Assembly: GCA_018065985.1 (NCBI GenBank) | Contig: JAGHSF010000047.1 | Location: forward strand, 1 to 53,652 | Reading direction: 5' to 3' | From: Candidatus Cryptobacteroides choladohippi | GTDB lineage: Bacteria > Bacteroidota > Bacteroidia > Bacteroidales > UBA932 | DNA: 53,652 nt | Part shown: positions 43,405-51,123 of the stretch, in pieces | Layout: each line of letters begins with the position of its first letter | How positions within the stretch are numbered: position 1 is the stretch's first letter | Translations under genes and position numbers: made by a program | The notes under the pieces: generated by a model | What the model was told of the DNA's origin: nothing | The model's input: only the letters and a program-made list of their open reading frames with translations | Databases searched by the model: none

Positions 43405-44864
43405 GCCTTGTGGCCTCCCACCTGTCCGTTACGTTCGATGGCGGTCGCCCCCTCCTCGAAGTTCATGCCCTTGAGGATGGCGTTCCTGCCGAATTTTTTC
43501 TTGATCGATATTATCGCTTCCTGGCGGCGCCTTTCGCGGCCGTCATCCGGCTCCCTGTCCTCAAAGAGGTCCAGCTGGACGCCGTCGATCCTGGACTCGT
43601 CCACGGTGTGGTTCGCAACCACATACATCCTCCGGACGAGCAGCCTGCGGTCGACTATCCTGTCGAAGAGGCTCATCACCGCCGCGGTGATCATCTCTGT
43701 CGAGGACGTCTGCCTGCCAAGGTTGATGGAGCCATGCGCGGGCTTCGGCACATCCCGGCCGTACCAGTCCTGCACGACCTCGCCGTCATAGCCCCGGTTC
43801 CCGTCGGAGACGTTCTCCACGTCATAGCCTACCGTCAGCACCATCTGGTCAGTTACCAGATGCTTCTCCACAAGGTCCAGGACCAGGGAGTCGGTCATCT
43901 CCCGTGCAACAAGCTTCGCCTTCCGGAAGTCATATCCGCACGAGAGCACCTGGCCGCTGCTGAGGCTGTTGGTGGATGGCTTGTAGGCCTTGATCTGTGC
44001 GATGGTGCAGGGCTCCCACCCCCATGCGTGGTCGATGAGCAGCTCTGCGTTGACGCCGAAGAGCCTGTACAGGAAGTTCTCGCAATTGACCGAAACACGC
44101 GCCACATCGCCAAGGGTGCGCATCCCGTTGGCCTCCAGCTTTGCCGCGAGGCCGTGGCCGATGCGCCAGAAGTCGGTGAGCGGTTCGTGCGCCCAGTACT
44201 TGCGCCTGAAGGACATCTCGTCAAGTTCCGCAATGCGCACGCCATCCTCGTCGGCAGGGGAGTGCTTCGCCTCGATATCCATGGCTATCTTCGCCAGATA
44301 CAGGTTGGTGCCGATGCCGGCGGTGGCGGTGATGCCGGTCGTCTTCAGGACATCGCGAACCATACGGATTGCCAGTTCCCAGGCCGTGCATCTGTAGGTG
44401 CCCAGATATGCGGTGGCATCGATGAAGACCTCGTCGCAGCTGTAAACATGTATATCCTCCGGTGCAATGTACTTCAGATACACGCCGTACACCTTCGTGC
44501 TTACCTCCATATAACGGCGCATCCGCGGGGGAGCCGCGATATACTCCAGAGCAACGGACGGGTCGGACTGCACGACCGTATTGTCGTATGAGCCGCCGGC
44601 CAGCCTCCAACCGGGAGCATTGCGCCGCCTGCGGGCATTGACGGCCTTCACCTGCTGGACCACCTCGAAGAGACGGGCCCGTCCCGAAATACCGTATGAC
44701 TTGAGGGAAGGGGAGACCGCCAGGCAGATGGTCTTGTCGGTGCGGGAGACATCAGCCACGACGAGGTTGGTGGTCAGAGGGTCGAGTCCTCTGTCCACGC
44801 ATTCGACCGAGGCGTAGAACGATTTCAGGTCGATGGCGATGTATTTCCTGCCGTTGTTGTCCAT
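43401..44864 (-). CDS. Y-family translesion DNA polymerase (UvrX/UmuC-like)
   Basis: A 487-aa lesion-bypass polymerase. The catalytic palm shows AIDLKSFYASVE (Asp12) and VYSCDEVFID (Asp144, Glu145; SCDE in place of the common SIDE). The finger region is LAVSPSLKSYGISGRARLFE, and the helix-hairpin-helix part is FWRIGHGLAAKLEANGMRTL. It resembles UvrX/YqjW polymerases of phages and conjugative elements more than DinB. With YolD it suggests an acquired SOS-type mutagenesis module, but I see no LexA box or UmuD-like gene. Confidence 0.9.
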   Translation of the reverse strand: MDNNGRKYIAIDLKSFYASVECVDRGLDPLTTNLVVADVSRTDKTICLAVSPSLKSYGISGRARLFEVVQQVKAVNARRRRNAPGWRLAGGSYDNTVVQSDPSVALEYIAAPPRMRRYMEVSTKVYGVYLKYIAPEDIHVYSCDEVFIDATAYLGTYRCTAWELAIRMVRDVLKTTGITATAGIGTNLYLAKIAMDIEAKHSPADEDGVRIAELDEMSFRRKYWAHEPLTDFWRIGHGLAAKLEANGMRTLGDVARVSVNCENFLYRLFGVNAELLIDHAWGWEPCTIAQIKAYKPSTNSLSSGQVLSCGYDFRKAKLVAREMTDSLVLDLVEKHLVTDQMVLTVGYDVENVSDGNRGYDGEVVQDWYGRDVPKPAHGSINLGRQTSSTEMITAAVMSLFDRIVDRRLLVRRMYVVANHTVDESRIDGVQLDLFEDREPDDGRERRRQEAIISIKKKFGRNAILKGMNFEEGATAIERNGQVGGHKA

Positions 44865-45249
44865 TGAAATGCGAAGATAGCAATTTTGAAAATGACTTTC
44901 ACCGTGCCATAAGGAGGAAGAAAAACCATTTTCTCAAGTATAGCTTTAGCTAGGAGTATGTATAGGATTATGTTTTAAGTAATAAATGCGAATTATGAGG
45001 AGTTTTTGGGAATTTGCTGCCAGAAAAGGGGGAAAAGCAGCACGTCAAAACGAAAATTCCGGGAGCAGACACGCTGCCGGAGTGCTTGTCAAAGTGCGGC
45101 GATGCAGCCTCGGGCAGCTCCCGGAAGAGCTGATGACGAGTTGCAAATTGTAACCATCAGGATTCCGCCGGGGTTGAAGGACATGCTCTTCCTGCGATAG
45201 CGATTCACGAACAGAGTGAGGTGCACTCACAACAATATGACTGATGAAT

Positions 45250-45308
45250 CCCGGGCATACCGGGCAATGTCCGAAGGCGAATACGGCCGGACATGATCGA
45301 TGCCCGGG
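45250..45308. repeat. Nested palindrome
   Basis: The outer arms CCCGGGCAT (45250-45258) and ATGCCCGGG (45300-45308) are exact reverse complements. Inside them ATGTCCG (45267-45273) pairs with CGGACAT (45288-45294). The result is a two-step stem that could be a structured RNA or a protein-binding site. Confidence 0.65.
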
Positions 45309-46026
45309 AGACAGTGCGTCAGGCGAGAGGATGTACGTTTTTGTCCAATCCCGAAGGAGGGTGAGATCAGGAAGCAAAAGAGAATGAATGAAGCAGCGAA
45401 AGTAACGGACACACATTTCACTTTGTGAGTGCGGCATGGCGTACAGTTGCAAAAACGCCAGGTTTGGCAAGACATTATGCAAAAAGCCAGAGACGGTTTT
45501 TTACCATGTTTCAGCCGAATCGAGAGCGGGGAACCACATTATGGAGCAAAAGAGCATAAATTAACTTATATGTTTGTTTTACAGTGTATTTAACATTTTT
45601 GTATATAATGCTAACATATTTGTTATGTCTACTTTTGAGGCAAAATCGGCTCGCCAGGATACAATCTTGATATTGCTCAATAGGATAAAAGTCTTGAAGT
45701 TTCAAGATTCAGGCACAACACTTCCATGGTCATGATTAAAGGAAGTTCATTCTCTGAAGTTCCCACCTTTACACCAACACGGACATACCTTTGGGAGTTG
45801 CTGTGCGGAGTCACAAACGCTGATTCCACGAACGCTCCCGAGCCTGCGTGCAGGATCCATTGCCGGCATTCGATACAACTTCGCGCGGCCGCGCTCTCAT
45901 GATGTCCATAAGTCAAAATACCGGGTAATCCAGACCACGCCTCCTGCTCTGCGCGGCAGAATCAACATGCCACAATCCAGCGCTCCTGCTGATGCTGCCA
46001 CGGGACTCCGCAGGGAAGGTCTTTCC

Positions 46027-46054
46027 CTGTTTACAAATGTATTTTTGTAAACAG
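46027..46054. promoter_or_regulatory. Dyad with an embedded TACAAATGTA box
   Basis: CTGTTTACAAA (46027-46037) pairs with TTTGTAAACAG (46044-46054) around 6 nt. Within it, TACAAATGTA (46032-46041) matches the TACAnnTGTA form known for CopY/BlaI-type repressors. It could be an operator or a hairpin; no adjacent gene clearly uses it. Confidence 0.4.
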
Positions 46055-46223
46055 CTGCCCTACGTAATGCCAGCCTGCATCCATGCCTCGCGGCATGCCC
46101 GTCAGTCATGATCATACGGCAGCAACGGGCACACGGCCATTACAATGAAAACACCGTCATTTCTGCTCATTTTCTCATATCGGCGCTTTCAGTTCGGAAA
46201 GAAAATCTTATCTTCGCGTTCCA

Positions 46224-46529
46224 ATGCATCCGAAGTTCATAATAGCTGAAGACCCCAGAACCGGGAAGGGATTCCTGAGAATGGGAATGGTCATCAATCA
46301 CAAAGATCTTGTTGTCGGGTACGAGAAGGTCTGGGGCGGTGGCTGGTGGGCTCGCGACGATGAGCGCAAAACAGTCATCCTCTATGGAAGCTCGTGCGAT
46401 TTCGGCTCGGCAGATTTCAGACACTTGGAGCTGATTGACAGAGAATTGAAGGACTACACCTTTATCTTTACTCCAATGATAGACCTGCCTGGAAACGCAC
46501 TTGACCTCTCGGATGTGGAATGGATATAG
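46224..46529 (+). CDS. Conserved hypothetical protein
   Basis: A 101-aa soluble protein resembling short uncharacterised Bacteroidota proteins. It starts HPKFIIAEDPRTGKGFLRMG and has VWGGGWWARDDERKTVILYG, a strand-rich centre. No catalytic motif is seen. A TATCTTCG -7-like box ends 7 nt before the ATG. It overlaps the start of crcB, so they are co-expressed. Confidence 0.7.
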   Translation: MHPKFIIAEDPRTGKGFLRMGMVINHKDLVVGYEKVWGGGWWARDDERKTVILYGSSCDFGSADFRHLELIDRELKDYTFIFTPMIDLPGNALDLSDVEWI

Positions 46530-46897
46530 GAATGGACAGACTCGTTAACTTTTTCCTGGTCGGACTTGGCGGCGCAGCGGGCAGCATGCTACGCTACGGC
46601 GTCACACTGCTAGGCCAGACGCTGAACCTCTCAGGCAACGCGGCAACCTTCACGGTGAACATCCTCGGATCATTCCTCATCGGCCTGATTTCAGGATGCT
46701 GCGGGAAAGAGACGCTCCTGCTGCTTTTCACAGTCGGCCTCTGCGGGGGATTCACCACCTTCTCAACCTTCTCGATCCAGAATGTCAGAATGCTTCAGGA
46801 AGGCAGGATCGGGATGGCGGCAACCTATATCCTTTCAACCGTAACAGTTTGCATCATCATGGCCTGGCTCGGATACAGGCTTGGCCAATCAAGATAG
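46520..46897 (+). CDS. crcB: Fluoride exporter CrcB/Fluc
   Basis: A small four-helix membrane protein (125 aa from 46520, or 121 aa from the ATG at 46532) that exports fluoride as a dimeric channel. Family marks are GGAAGSMLRYGV, TFTVNILGSFLIGLISG and GFTTFSTFSIQNVRML, including the Phe-box and the Na+-site region. No fluoride riboswitch is apparent upstream, where a coding gene overlaps its start. Confidence 0.92.
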   Translation: MDIGMDRLVNFFLVGLGGAAGSMLRYGVTLLGQTLNLSGNAATFTVNILGSFLIGLISGCCGKETLLLLFTVGLCGGFTTFSTFSIQNVRMLQEGRIGMAATYILSTVTVCIIMAWLGYRLGQSR

Positions 46898-46901
46898 AAT
46901 C

Positions 46902-47195
46902 ATGAATTTTTCTGGAATAATACTGGGCGCCACAGCCTTTGTCACCATCGGACTGTTTCACCCCATCGTAATCAAGGCCGAATACTACTTCGGGAAGGAA
47001 TGCTGGTGGGTCTTCGCGCTGGCCGGGATCGGTTTCAGCATTGCCGCCCTCTTCGTGAAGGACACAATCCTTTCATCCATCATCGGAATCCTCGCCTTCT
47101 GCTGCTTCTGGTCTATCCACGAACTCTTCGCGCAGGAAAAGCGCGTGAAGAAGGGCTGGTTCCCCGCAAACCCCAATAAAAAGAAGCAAGCCTGA
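46902..47195 (+). CDS. DUF4491 membrane protein
   Basis: A 97-aa integral membrane protein of the DUF4491 family, function unknown. Three hydrophobic segments are seen: FSGIILGATAFVTIGLF, WWVFALAGIGFSIAALFV and ILSSIIGILAFCCFWSI, followed by a basic tail. The ATG at 46902 is 4 nt past the crcB stop and its own stop overlaps the next start. Confidence 0.83.
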   Translation: MNFSGIILGATAFVTIGLFHPIVIKAEYYFGKECWWVFALAGIGFSIAALFVKDTILSSIIGILAFCCFWSIHELFAQEKRVKKGWFPANPNKKKQA

Positions 47196-47860
47196 TGTCC
47201 GGCAGCCATTTCAGCGACTTTTCAGCCCTCAAGTCCCTCAAGAAGGAACTCGAGAAGCAGGACATTCCCCAGAACCCTGCCAAGCCCGCAAACGAGCCCC
47301 GCAGGAAGACGGTGACGCACAAGTCCAAGGACGAGATCCTCGACGACCAGAAGGCACGCGAAACCGGCCTCCAGCCAGGGATGCGGGTGACACTCATGGA
47401 CTCCAGCGACAGGGGAGTCATCAAGAGAGTGAAGAAGGACTGTGTGGAGATAGAGCTGGACTACGGATTCGTGGTTCCGGTCGGCTTTGGCGAGTTCGTG
47501 GTCAACGACGCCGAGGAGGACTTCAAACTCCGCAACAGCGTAGGTTCGCCAAAGGCCAAGCCTGTCGAGGAGGAGAGACCGGCACCAGTCTCCAAGGCAG
47601 TCGAGATAGACCTTCATATAGAGGCTCTGCCCGGAGGACTGGGTGTCCCCAAGGGGAAGGAGCTTCCTTATCAACTTGAACATTTCAAGAGTGTTATGCG
47701 CTCTCAGCTAAAGCATCGCGGTAGCCGCGTGATATTCGTCCACGGAGTCGGTGACGGCATTCTGAAGCAGGCCATCCGCACCGAGCTGGACTCTACATAC
47801 GCCCTCTCCTGCGCTTGGACACCCTACGGCGACGGCGCAACGGCCGTGACCATAAAATGA
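47195..47860 (+). CDS. Short DUF2027/Smr-domain protein
   Basis: A 221-aa protein. The charged N-terminus (1-55) is probably disordered. An SH3-like DUF2027 segment follows (GMRVTLMDSSDRGVIKRVKK, about 62-81). The C-terminal Smr domain has AVEIDLHIEALP, the conserved DLHxE strand, and VIFVHGVGDGILKQAIRTEL (about 180-199), which in relatives binds or cuts nucleic acid. It is shorter than usual DUF2027 proteins (about 350 aa) and lacks their middle domain. Confidence 0.83.
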   Translation: MSGSHFSDFSALKSLKKELEKQDIPQNPAKPANEPRRKTVTHKSKDEILDDQKARETGLQPGMRVTLMDSSDRGVIKRVKKDCVEIELDYGFVVPVGFGEFVVNDAEEDFKLRNSVGSPKAKPVEEERPAPVSKAVEIDLHIEALPGGLGVPKGKELPYQLEHFKSVMRSQLKHRGSRVIFVHGVGDGILKQAIRTELDSTYALSCAWTPYGDGATAVTIK

Positions 47861-47869
47861 CCTCCGGCC

Positions 47870-48112
47870 ATGGAAAGGGGAATCATAGAACAGGCCTACA
47901 GTTTCTTCCACCAGAAACTCCGCGTATATGAGTTCTCCCGCAGCGAGAGCCAGCGGGACGACATAGAGTACGCCATAAGTTCCTACGTCGACGGGATGTC
48001 GCCGGAACTGTACTCGCTGCTGTCCGATGGTGACAGCGGTTTCCTGCGCAGCCATCCGTCGTTCGAACGGGATCTGCGGGATGCCGTCAGCAGGATGGAG
48101 GCCATGCTCTGA
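47870..48112 (+). CDS. Small acidic hypothetical protein
   Basis: An 80-aa helical protein I do not recognise (MERGIIEQAYSFFHQKLRVY...). It starts 9 nt after the Smr gene and is the last of the compact crcB cluster. Codon use looks like that of its neighbours, which supports it being a real gene. Confidence 0.6.
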   Translation: MERGIIEQAYSFFHQKLRVYEFSRSESQRDDIEYAISSYVDGMSPELYSLLSDGDSGFLRSHPSFERDLRDAVSRMEAML

Positions 48113-48276
48113 GAGACGGCAACATTCTCTGTTGACAATGAGGCCCCAGAAGGATTGCGATAATACCCTTCAGGAACGGATGCCATAGGCTATTGTAAAT
48201 TGCCAACGAGATTTGAGCAGGATTGTGAGGTCTTGATGAATTCTCGAAATAAATGCTCAAATCGGTCAGGTACTTA

Positions 48277-48307
48277 TTGAAAAACACACGAGAACCCTCT
48301 ATGTTTG
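48277..48307 (+). promoter_or_regulatory. Promoter of the thioredoxin-fold lipoprotein gene
   Basis: TTG (48277-48279), a 20-nt spacer and TATGTTTG (48300-48307) match the consensus. Transcription would begin near 48314, giving a leader of about 35 nt. Confidence 0.75.
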
Positions 48308-48348
48308 CCGAGAGGTTACTAAATTTGGCAATAACTGAATAAATAAAG

Positions 48349-49464
48349 ATGAAAAATACTTTCCCTTATCATTTCTTGAATCAGATATCATATCTTTTCC
48401 TGGTCATTGCGGTCATATCCTCCTGTGGTGGGCCTAAAGGAAATCATTTTGTGATTGAAGGTAACATAGCCGGCGTCAGGGACAGTGCCAAAATGGCCCT
48501 TTTCAAAACGATGGATCCCCTCTCCACGTACGGAAAGATGATTGCGGCCGATACTTTGATTGATGGTTGTTTTTCCTTCGATGTCGCCCTGGAAGATTCG
48601 TTGGATGAGTATTCCATCATGCTCTTCAGTGACGACGGGAACGAATTTCCGCATCAGGTTGCCAAAATATACGCAGAACCAGGAAAGAAAGCTGTTGTCT
48701 CGGGCAAGGGAGTCCTCCCGATGAAATGGAAAGTGAGGAGCAAGGTTGGGAAGCAGAAGGATCAGCAGAAATACTTGAAATATATCGCTGACATCAGTTC
48801 GGAAATCGGATTGGCGTCAAAGGACTTGCTTGACTCTCTCAACAAAGAATGCTTTGTGAAGACTCTTGAATATTTAGAGTCGGAAAAGACATCGGAAATA
48901 TGGATGGGAGAATTCCGGAAATGGGCTAAATATGCCGGCATATATAAAAACGAGGAGATGAAGGAAAAGTTGAAAGCCCTTCTGCCAAGGCTTTCAGATG
49001 AGCAGATGAAGAATCCTCTGATGTTGGATGCCCTCCCATATTTAGATGTCACGATACCGCTGATTGTGGGTGATGCATTCCCTGAATTGAATCTTTATGA
49101 TGCCGACGGACTTCCACACAAGGTTTCTGATTTTTCAGGCAAGAAGGTCTTGCTGGGATTTTCCGAGGTCGGATGTGCGGCTTGCAGACGTTCGCAACCT
49201 GAAATAGAGGAATTATGCAGGACACATCCTGATGATTTCGTCACCTTGATTGTGAACCAGAACGGATATGAAGCGTGGCGGAAAGAAGCCAGGGCTCCAG
49301 CAGTTCCCAACAAGTTCGAATTCAACGATGAAAACGGTTCATCCGGCATATTCAAAAGGCTTGGCACAAGAGGATACCCCACCTTTGTCCTGATTTCCCC
49401 AGAAGGGATTATCACCGATATCTGGGTCGGATACGCTGAAGGCTCACTCTTGGGAAGAATCTGA
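48349..49464 (+). CDS. DUF4369/TlpA-like thioredoxin-fold lipoprotein
   Basis: A 371-aa lipoprotein (lipobox VISSC, Cys26), with an N-terminal DUF4369-like beta domain (HFVIEGNIAGVRDSAKMALF, about 33-52), a charged helical linker, and a C-terminal thioredoxin domain. The redox motif is C-A-A-C (276-279, EVGCAACRRSQPE), unlike the usual CPPC or CGPC. The cis-Pro loop is TRGYPTFVLIS. A periplasmic disulfide or thiol-redox role is inferred. The gene is visibly more A+T-rich than genes to its left. Confidence 0.85.
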   Translation: MKNTFPYHFLNQISYLFLVIAVISSCGGPKGNHFVIEGNIAGVRDSAKMALFKTMDPLSTYGKMIAADTLIDGCFSFDVALEDSLDEYSIMLFSDDGNEFPHQVAKIYAEPGKKAVVSGKGVLPMKWKVRSKVGKQKDQQKYLKYIADISSEIGLASKDLLDSLNKECFVKTLEYLESEKTSEIWMGEFRKWAKYAGIYKNEEMKEKLKALLPRLSDEQMKNPLMLDALPYLDVTIPLIVGDAFPELNLYDADGLPHKVSDFSGKKVLLGFSEVGCAACRRSQPEIEELCRTHPDDFVTLIVNQNGYEAWRKEARAPAVPNKFEFNDENGSSGIFKRLGTRGYPTFVLISPEGIITDIWVGYAEGSLLGRI

Positions 49465-49488
49465 TTGACTTGCCACGCGATATATAAC

Positions 49489-49560
49489 TCGCAAGTTTTG
49501 CGAATTATTTTGGGATTTTATTCGCAATTTGCTACTTTTGTTGCGATCAATATATCGCAA
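49489..49560 (+). promoter_or_regulatory. Fic promoter with a TCGCAA/TTGCGA motif array
   Basis: The promoter is TTTG (49509-49512), a 20-nt spacer and TACTTTTG (49533-49540). Around it are the dyad TCGCAA-GTT-TTGCGA (49489-49503), a single TCGCAA at 49522-49527 in the spacer, and a second dyad TTGCGA-N8-TCGCAA (49541-49560) over the likely start site. Five copies of one hexamer in 72 bp look like operators. Confidence 0.7.
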
Positions 49561-49565
49561 AGGCT

Positions 49566-50861
49566 ATGTGGATTTACGAAAGGTATGATTGGATGAACTT
49601 CACCTGGGACAAGGACCGGATATCGTCGCTTGCAGAATCTGTCAGTTCCAGGATTGGCTACCTGCACGGCAGAGTGGCATCCCTTGCAGAGAATGACCGT
49701 TCTGGCGCAGCCACTGAGATCCTGACTCAGGACATCGTGTCTTCTTTCAAGATTGAGGGTATCAGCCTCAATACGGATGACGTGCGTTCCTCCGTGGTCA
49801 AGAGGTTGGGCGTGACAAATGCCCAGGCCTCCGGAACCTCCACCCATTTTATGGAGGGTGTCGTCGATATGATGCTTGATGCCACTCGCAATTATAATGT
49901 TCCCATTGACAGGGAACGTCTTTTCGGATGGCACAGTTCGCTGTTCCCATCCGGGAGAAGCGGAGCATTCCCAATAACCGTAGGTGCCTACAGAAAGGGG
50001 GACGTGCAGGTGATATCAGGACCGATGGGACGCGAGAAGGTCCATTACATGGCACCGCCGGCCTCGGATGTGAACGATTATATGGAGGAATTCATGTACT
50101 GGTTCAATCATTCTGACGGAGTATCCAGCATCGTGAAGTCTGCGATATCTCATCTTCTGTTCGTGAGCATACATCCTTTTGATGACGGTAACGGACGGAT
50201 CGGACGCGCCATTGCGGACATGGCCCTGGCCGTGATAGATGGTGGAAGGGGACGGTTCTTCAGCATGTCGCGGGAGATAGAGAAGGAGAAGAAGGACTAT
50301 AATGCCATCCTTGAAAAGACCCAGAGGTTCACTCCTGATGGGAACATCACTCCTTGGCTGGAATGGTATGTAGGGTGCCTTGGACGTGCCGTTGACGATT
50401 CCCTTGACATCCTGAGCGGGATTCTGAACAAGTCGGTGTTTTGGAGGGAATTCTCCTCGGAAAAGTTTTCCGACAGGCAGAGAAAAGTCCTGAACATATA
50501 TCTGGACGGGAAGGAGGCTAAGATCACTGCACAGAATTGGTCGAAGTTTGGTGCTGTTTCACTTGATTCCGCTATCAGGGACATAGCGGACCTGGTGGAG
50601 AAAGGAGTCCTGACAGCATATCCCGGAAGAGTCCGAAAGGTAGAATACGCCATCAACTTTGTGAAGGCGGACAGGTTTCTGAAGCATTTCAGTGACATAC
50701 GTATGGAGGAGGGCGATAGGGGCCATTATCTTGCTGCGACATATGACGGTACCGCGGTTCGCGAGAGGATATCGGATCTTGACTACGGGCAGTATGAGGA
50801 AGGCGTCCGTTCCATCGAGGAACTTGTCCACAAATACCTGGCCTATCTAAGTGCAAATTAA
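49566..50861 (+). CDS. Fic-family protein with DUF4172 domain
   Basis: A 431-aa Fic-fold enzyme that probably transfers AMP to a protein. The N-terminal DUF4172 domain starts WIYERYDWMNFTWDKDRIS. SSFKIEG (59-65) is the inhibitory [S/T]xxxE[G/N] helix with Glu64, so the protein is self-inhibited (class II). The catalytic loop HPFDDGNGRIGR has His203. The C-terminus (about 310-390) reads like a winged helix, which could let it bind the repeats upstream of its own gene. No antitoxin gene is adjacent. Confidence 0.9.
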   Translation: MWIYERYDWMNFTWDKDRISSLAESVSSRIGYLHGRVASLAENDRSGAATEILTQDIVSSFKIEGISLNTDDVRSSVVKRLGVTNAQASGTSTHFMEGVVDMMLDATRNYNVPIDRERLFGWHSSLFPSGRSGAFPITVGAYRKGDVQVISGPMGREKVHYMAPPASDVNDYMEEFMYWFNHSDGVSSIVKSAISHLLFVSIHPFDDGNGRIGRAIADMALAVIDGGRGRFFSMSREIEKEKKDYNAILEKTQRFTPDGNITPWLEWYVGCLGRAVDDSLDILSGILNKSVFWREFSSEKFSDRQRKVLNIYLDGKEAKITAQNWSKFGAVSLDSAIRDIADLVEKGVLTAYPGRVRKVEYAINFVKADRFLKHFSDIRMEEGDRGHYLAATYDGTAVRERISDLDYGQYEEGVRSIEELVHKYLAYLSAN

Positions 50862-51123
50862 ATAGAGCAAGGAGCATCTCCGGACCTCATCTGGACATAG
50901 ATATGCTACTAAGCCGCCCAGTGCTGTATGTTTCGTGTCTCAAAAGTGAAAGAACCTATTGATAATCAAACCATAACCCATCAAGTTTCATCTTCTCCCA
51001 GCCATATAGGTTTTGTAGCAGCAAATAGATATTGCCGCCTATACCAAATATGGCTTGCAGAGGCGGAGGAATGGCCCTCCGCCTGGCTAGATCAAAAGCG
51101 TTCTGATAATAACGGCGACTTCA
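50862..51123. other. Intergenic region between convergent Fic and ATPase genes
   Basis: No gene is supported. The main feature is a hairpin AGGCGGAGG (51061-51069) / CCTCCGCCT (51076-51084) with a 6-nt loop, a likely terminator for the minus-strand ATPase gene, whose stop is 40 nt away. A real T-run is missing. Confidence 0.5.
51061..51084. terminator. Hairpin between convergent genes
   Basis: A perfect 9-bp GC-rich stem with a 6-nt loop, located just past the ATPase stop on the minus strand and 200 nt after the Fic stop. Confidence 0.5.

Larger units (their letters stand above)
44865..46223. other. Gene-poor 1.36-kb region with palindromes and ORF debris
   Basis: No confident gene is found. 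Short frames with some protein character exist: 44995-45153 (52 codons, MRSFWEFAARKGGKAAR...) and 45625-45735 (36 codons, MSTFEAKSARQDTILILLNR...). They may be remnants. Structured elements include a GTGAG/CTCAC hairpin (45217-45231), a nested palindrome at 45250-45308 and the dyad at 46027-46054. The region lies between the polymerase gene and the crcB cluster and may be an old insertion or excision site. Confidence 0.5.

Noticed and set aside
43410..44591. 393-codon plus-strand frame opposite the Y-family polymerase
   Set aside because: Antisense shadow; the polymerase on the minus strand has all catalytic motifs.
45045..45482. 145-codon minus-strand frame in the gene-poor region
   Set aside because: Composition (many Ser, Leu, Pro, Cys, His) is unlike proteins here, it crosses the nested palindrome, and no promoter was found. 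I could not support it as a gene.
46460..46531. Fluoride riboswitch upstream of crcB
   Set aside because: The upstream sequence is coding and overlaps crcB; the expected pseudoknot elements were not seen.
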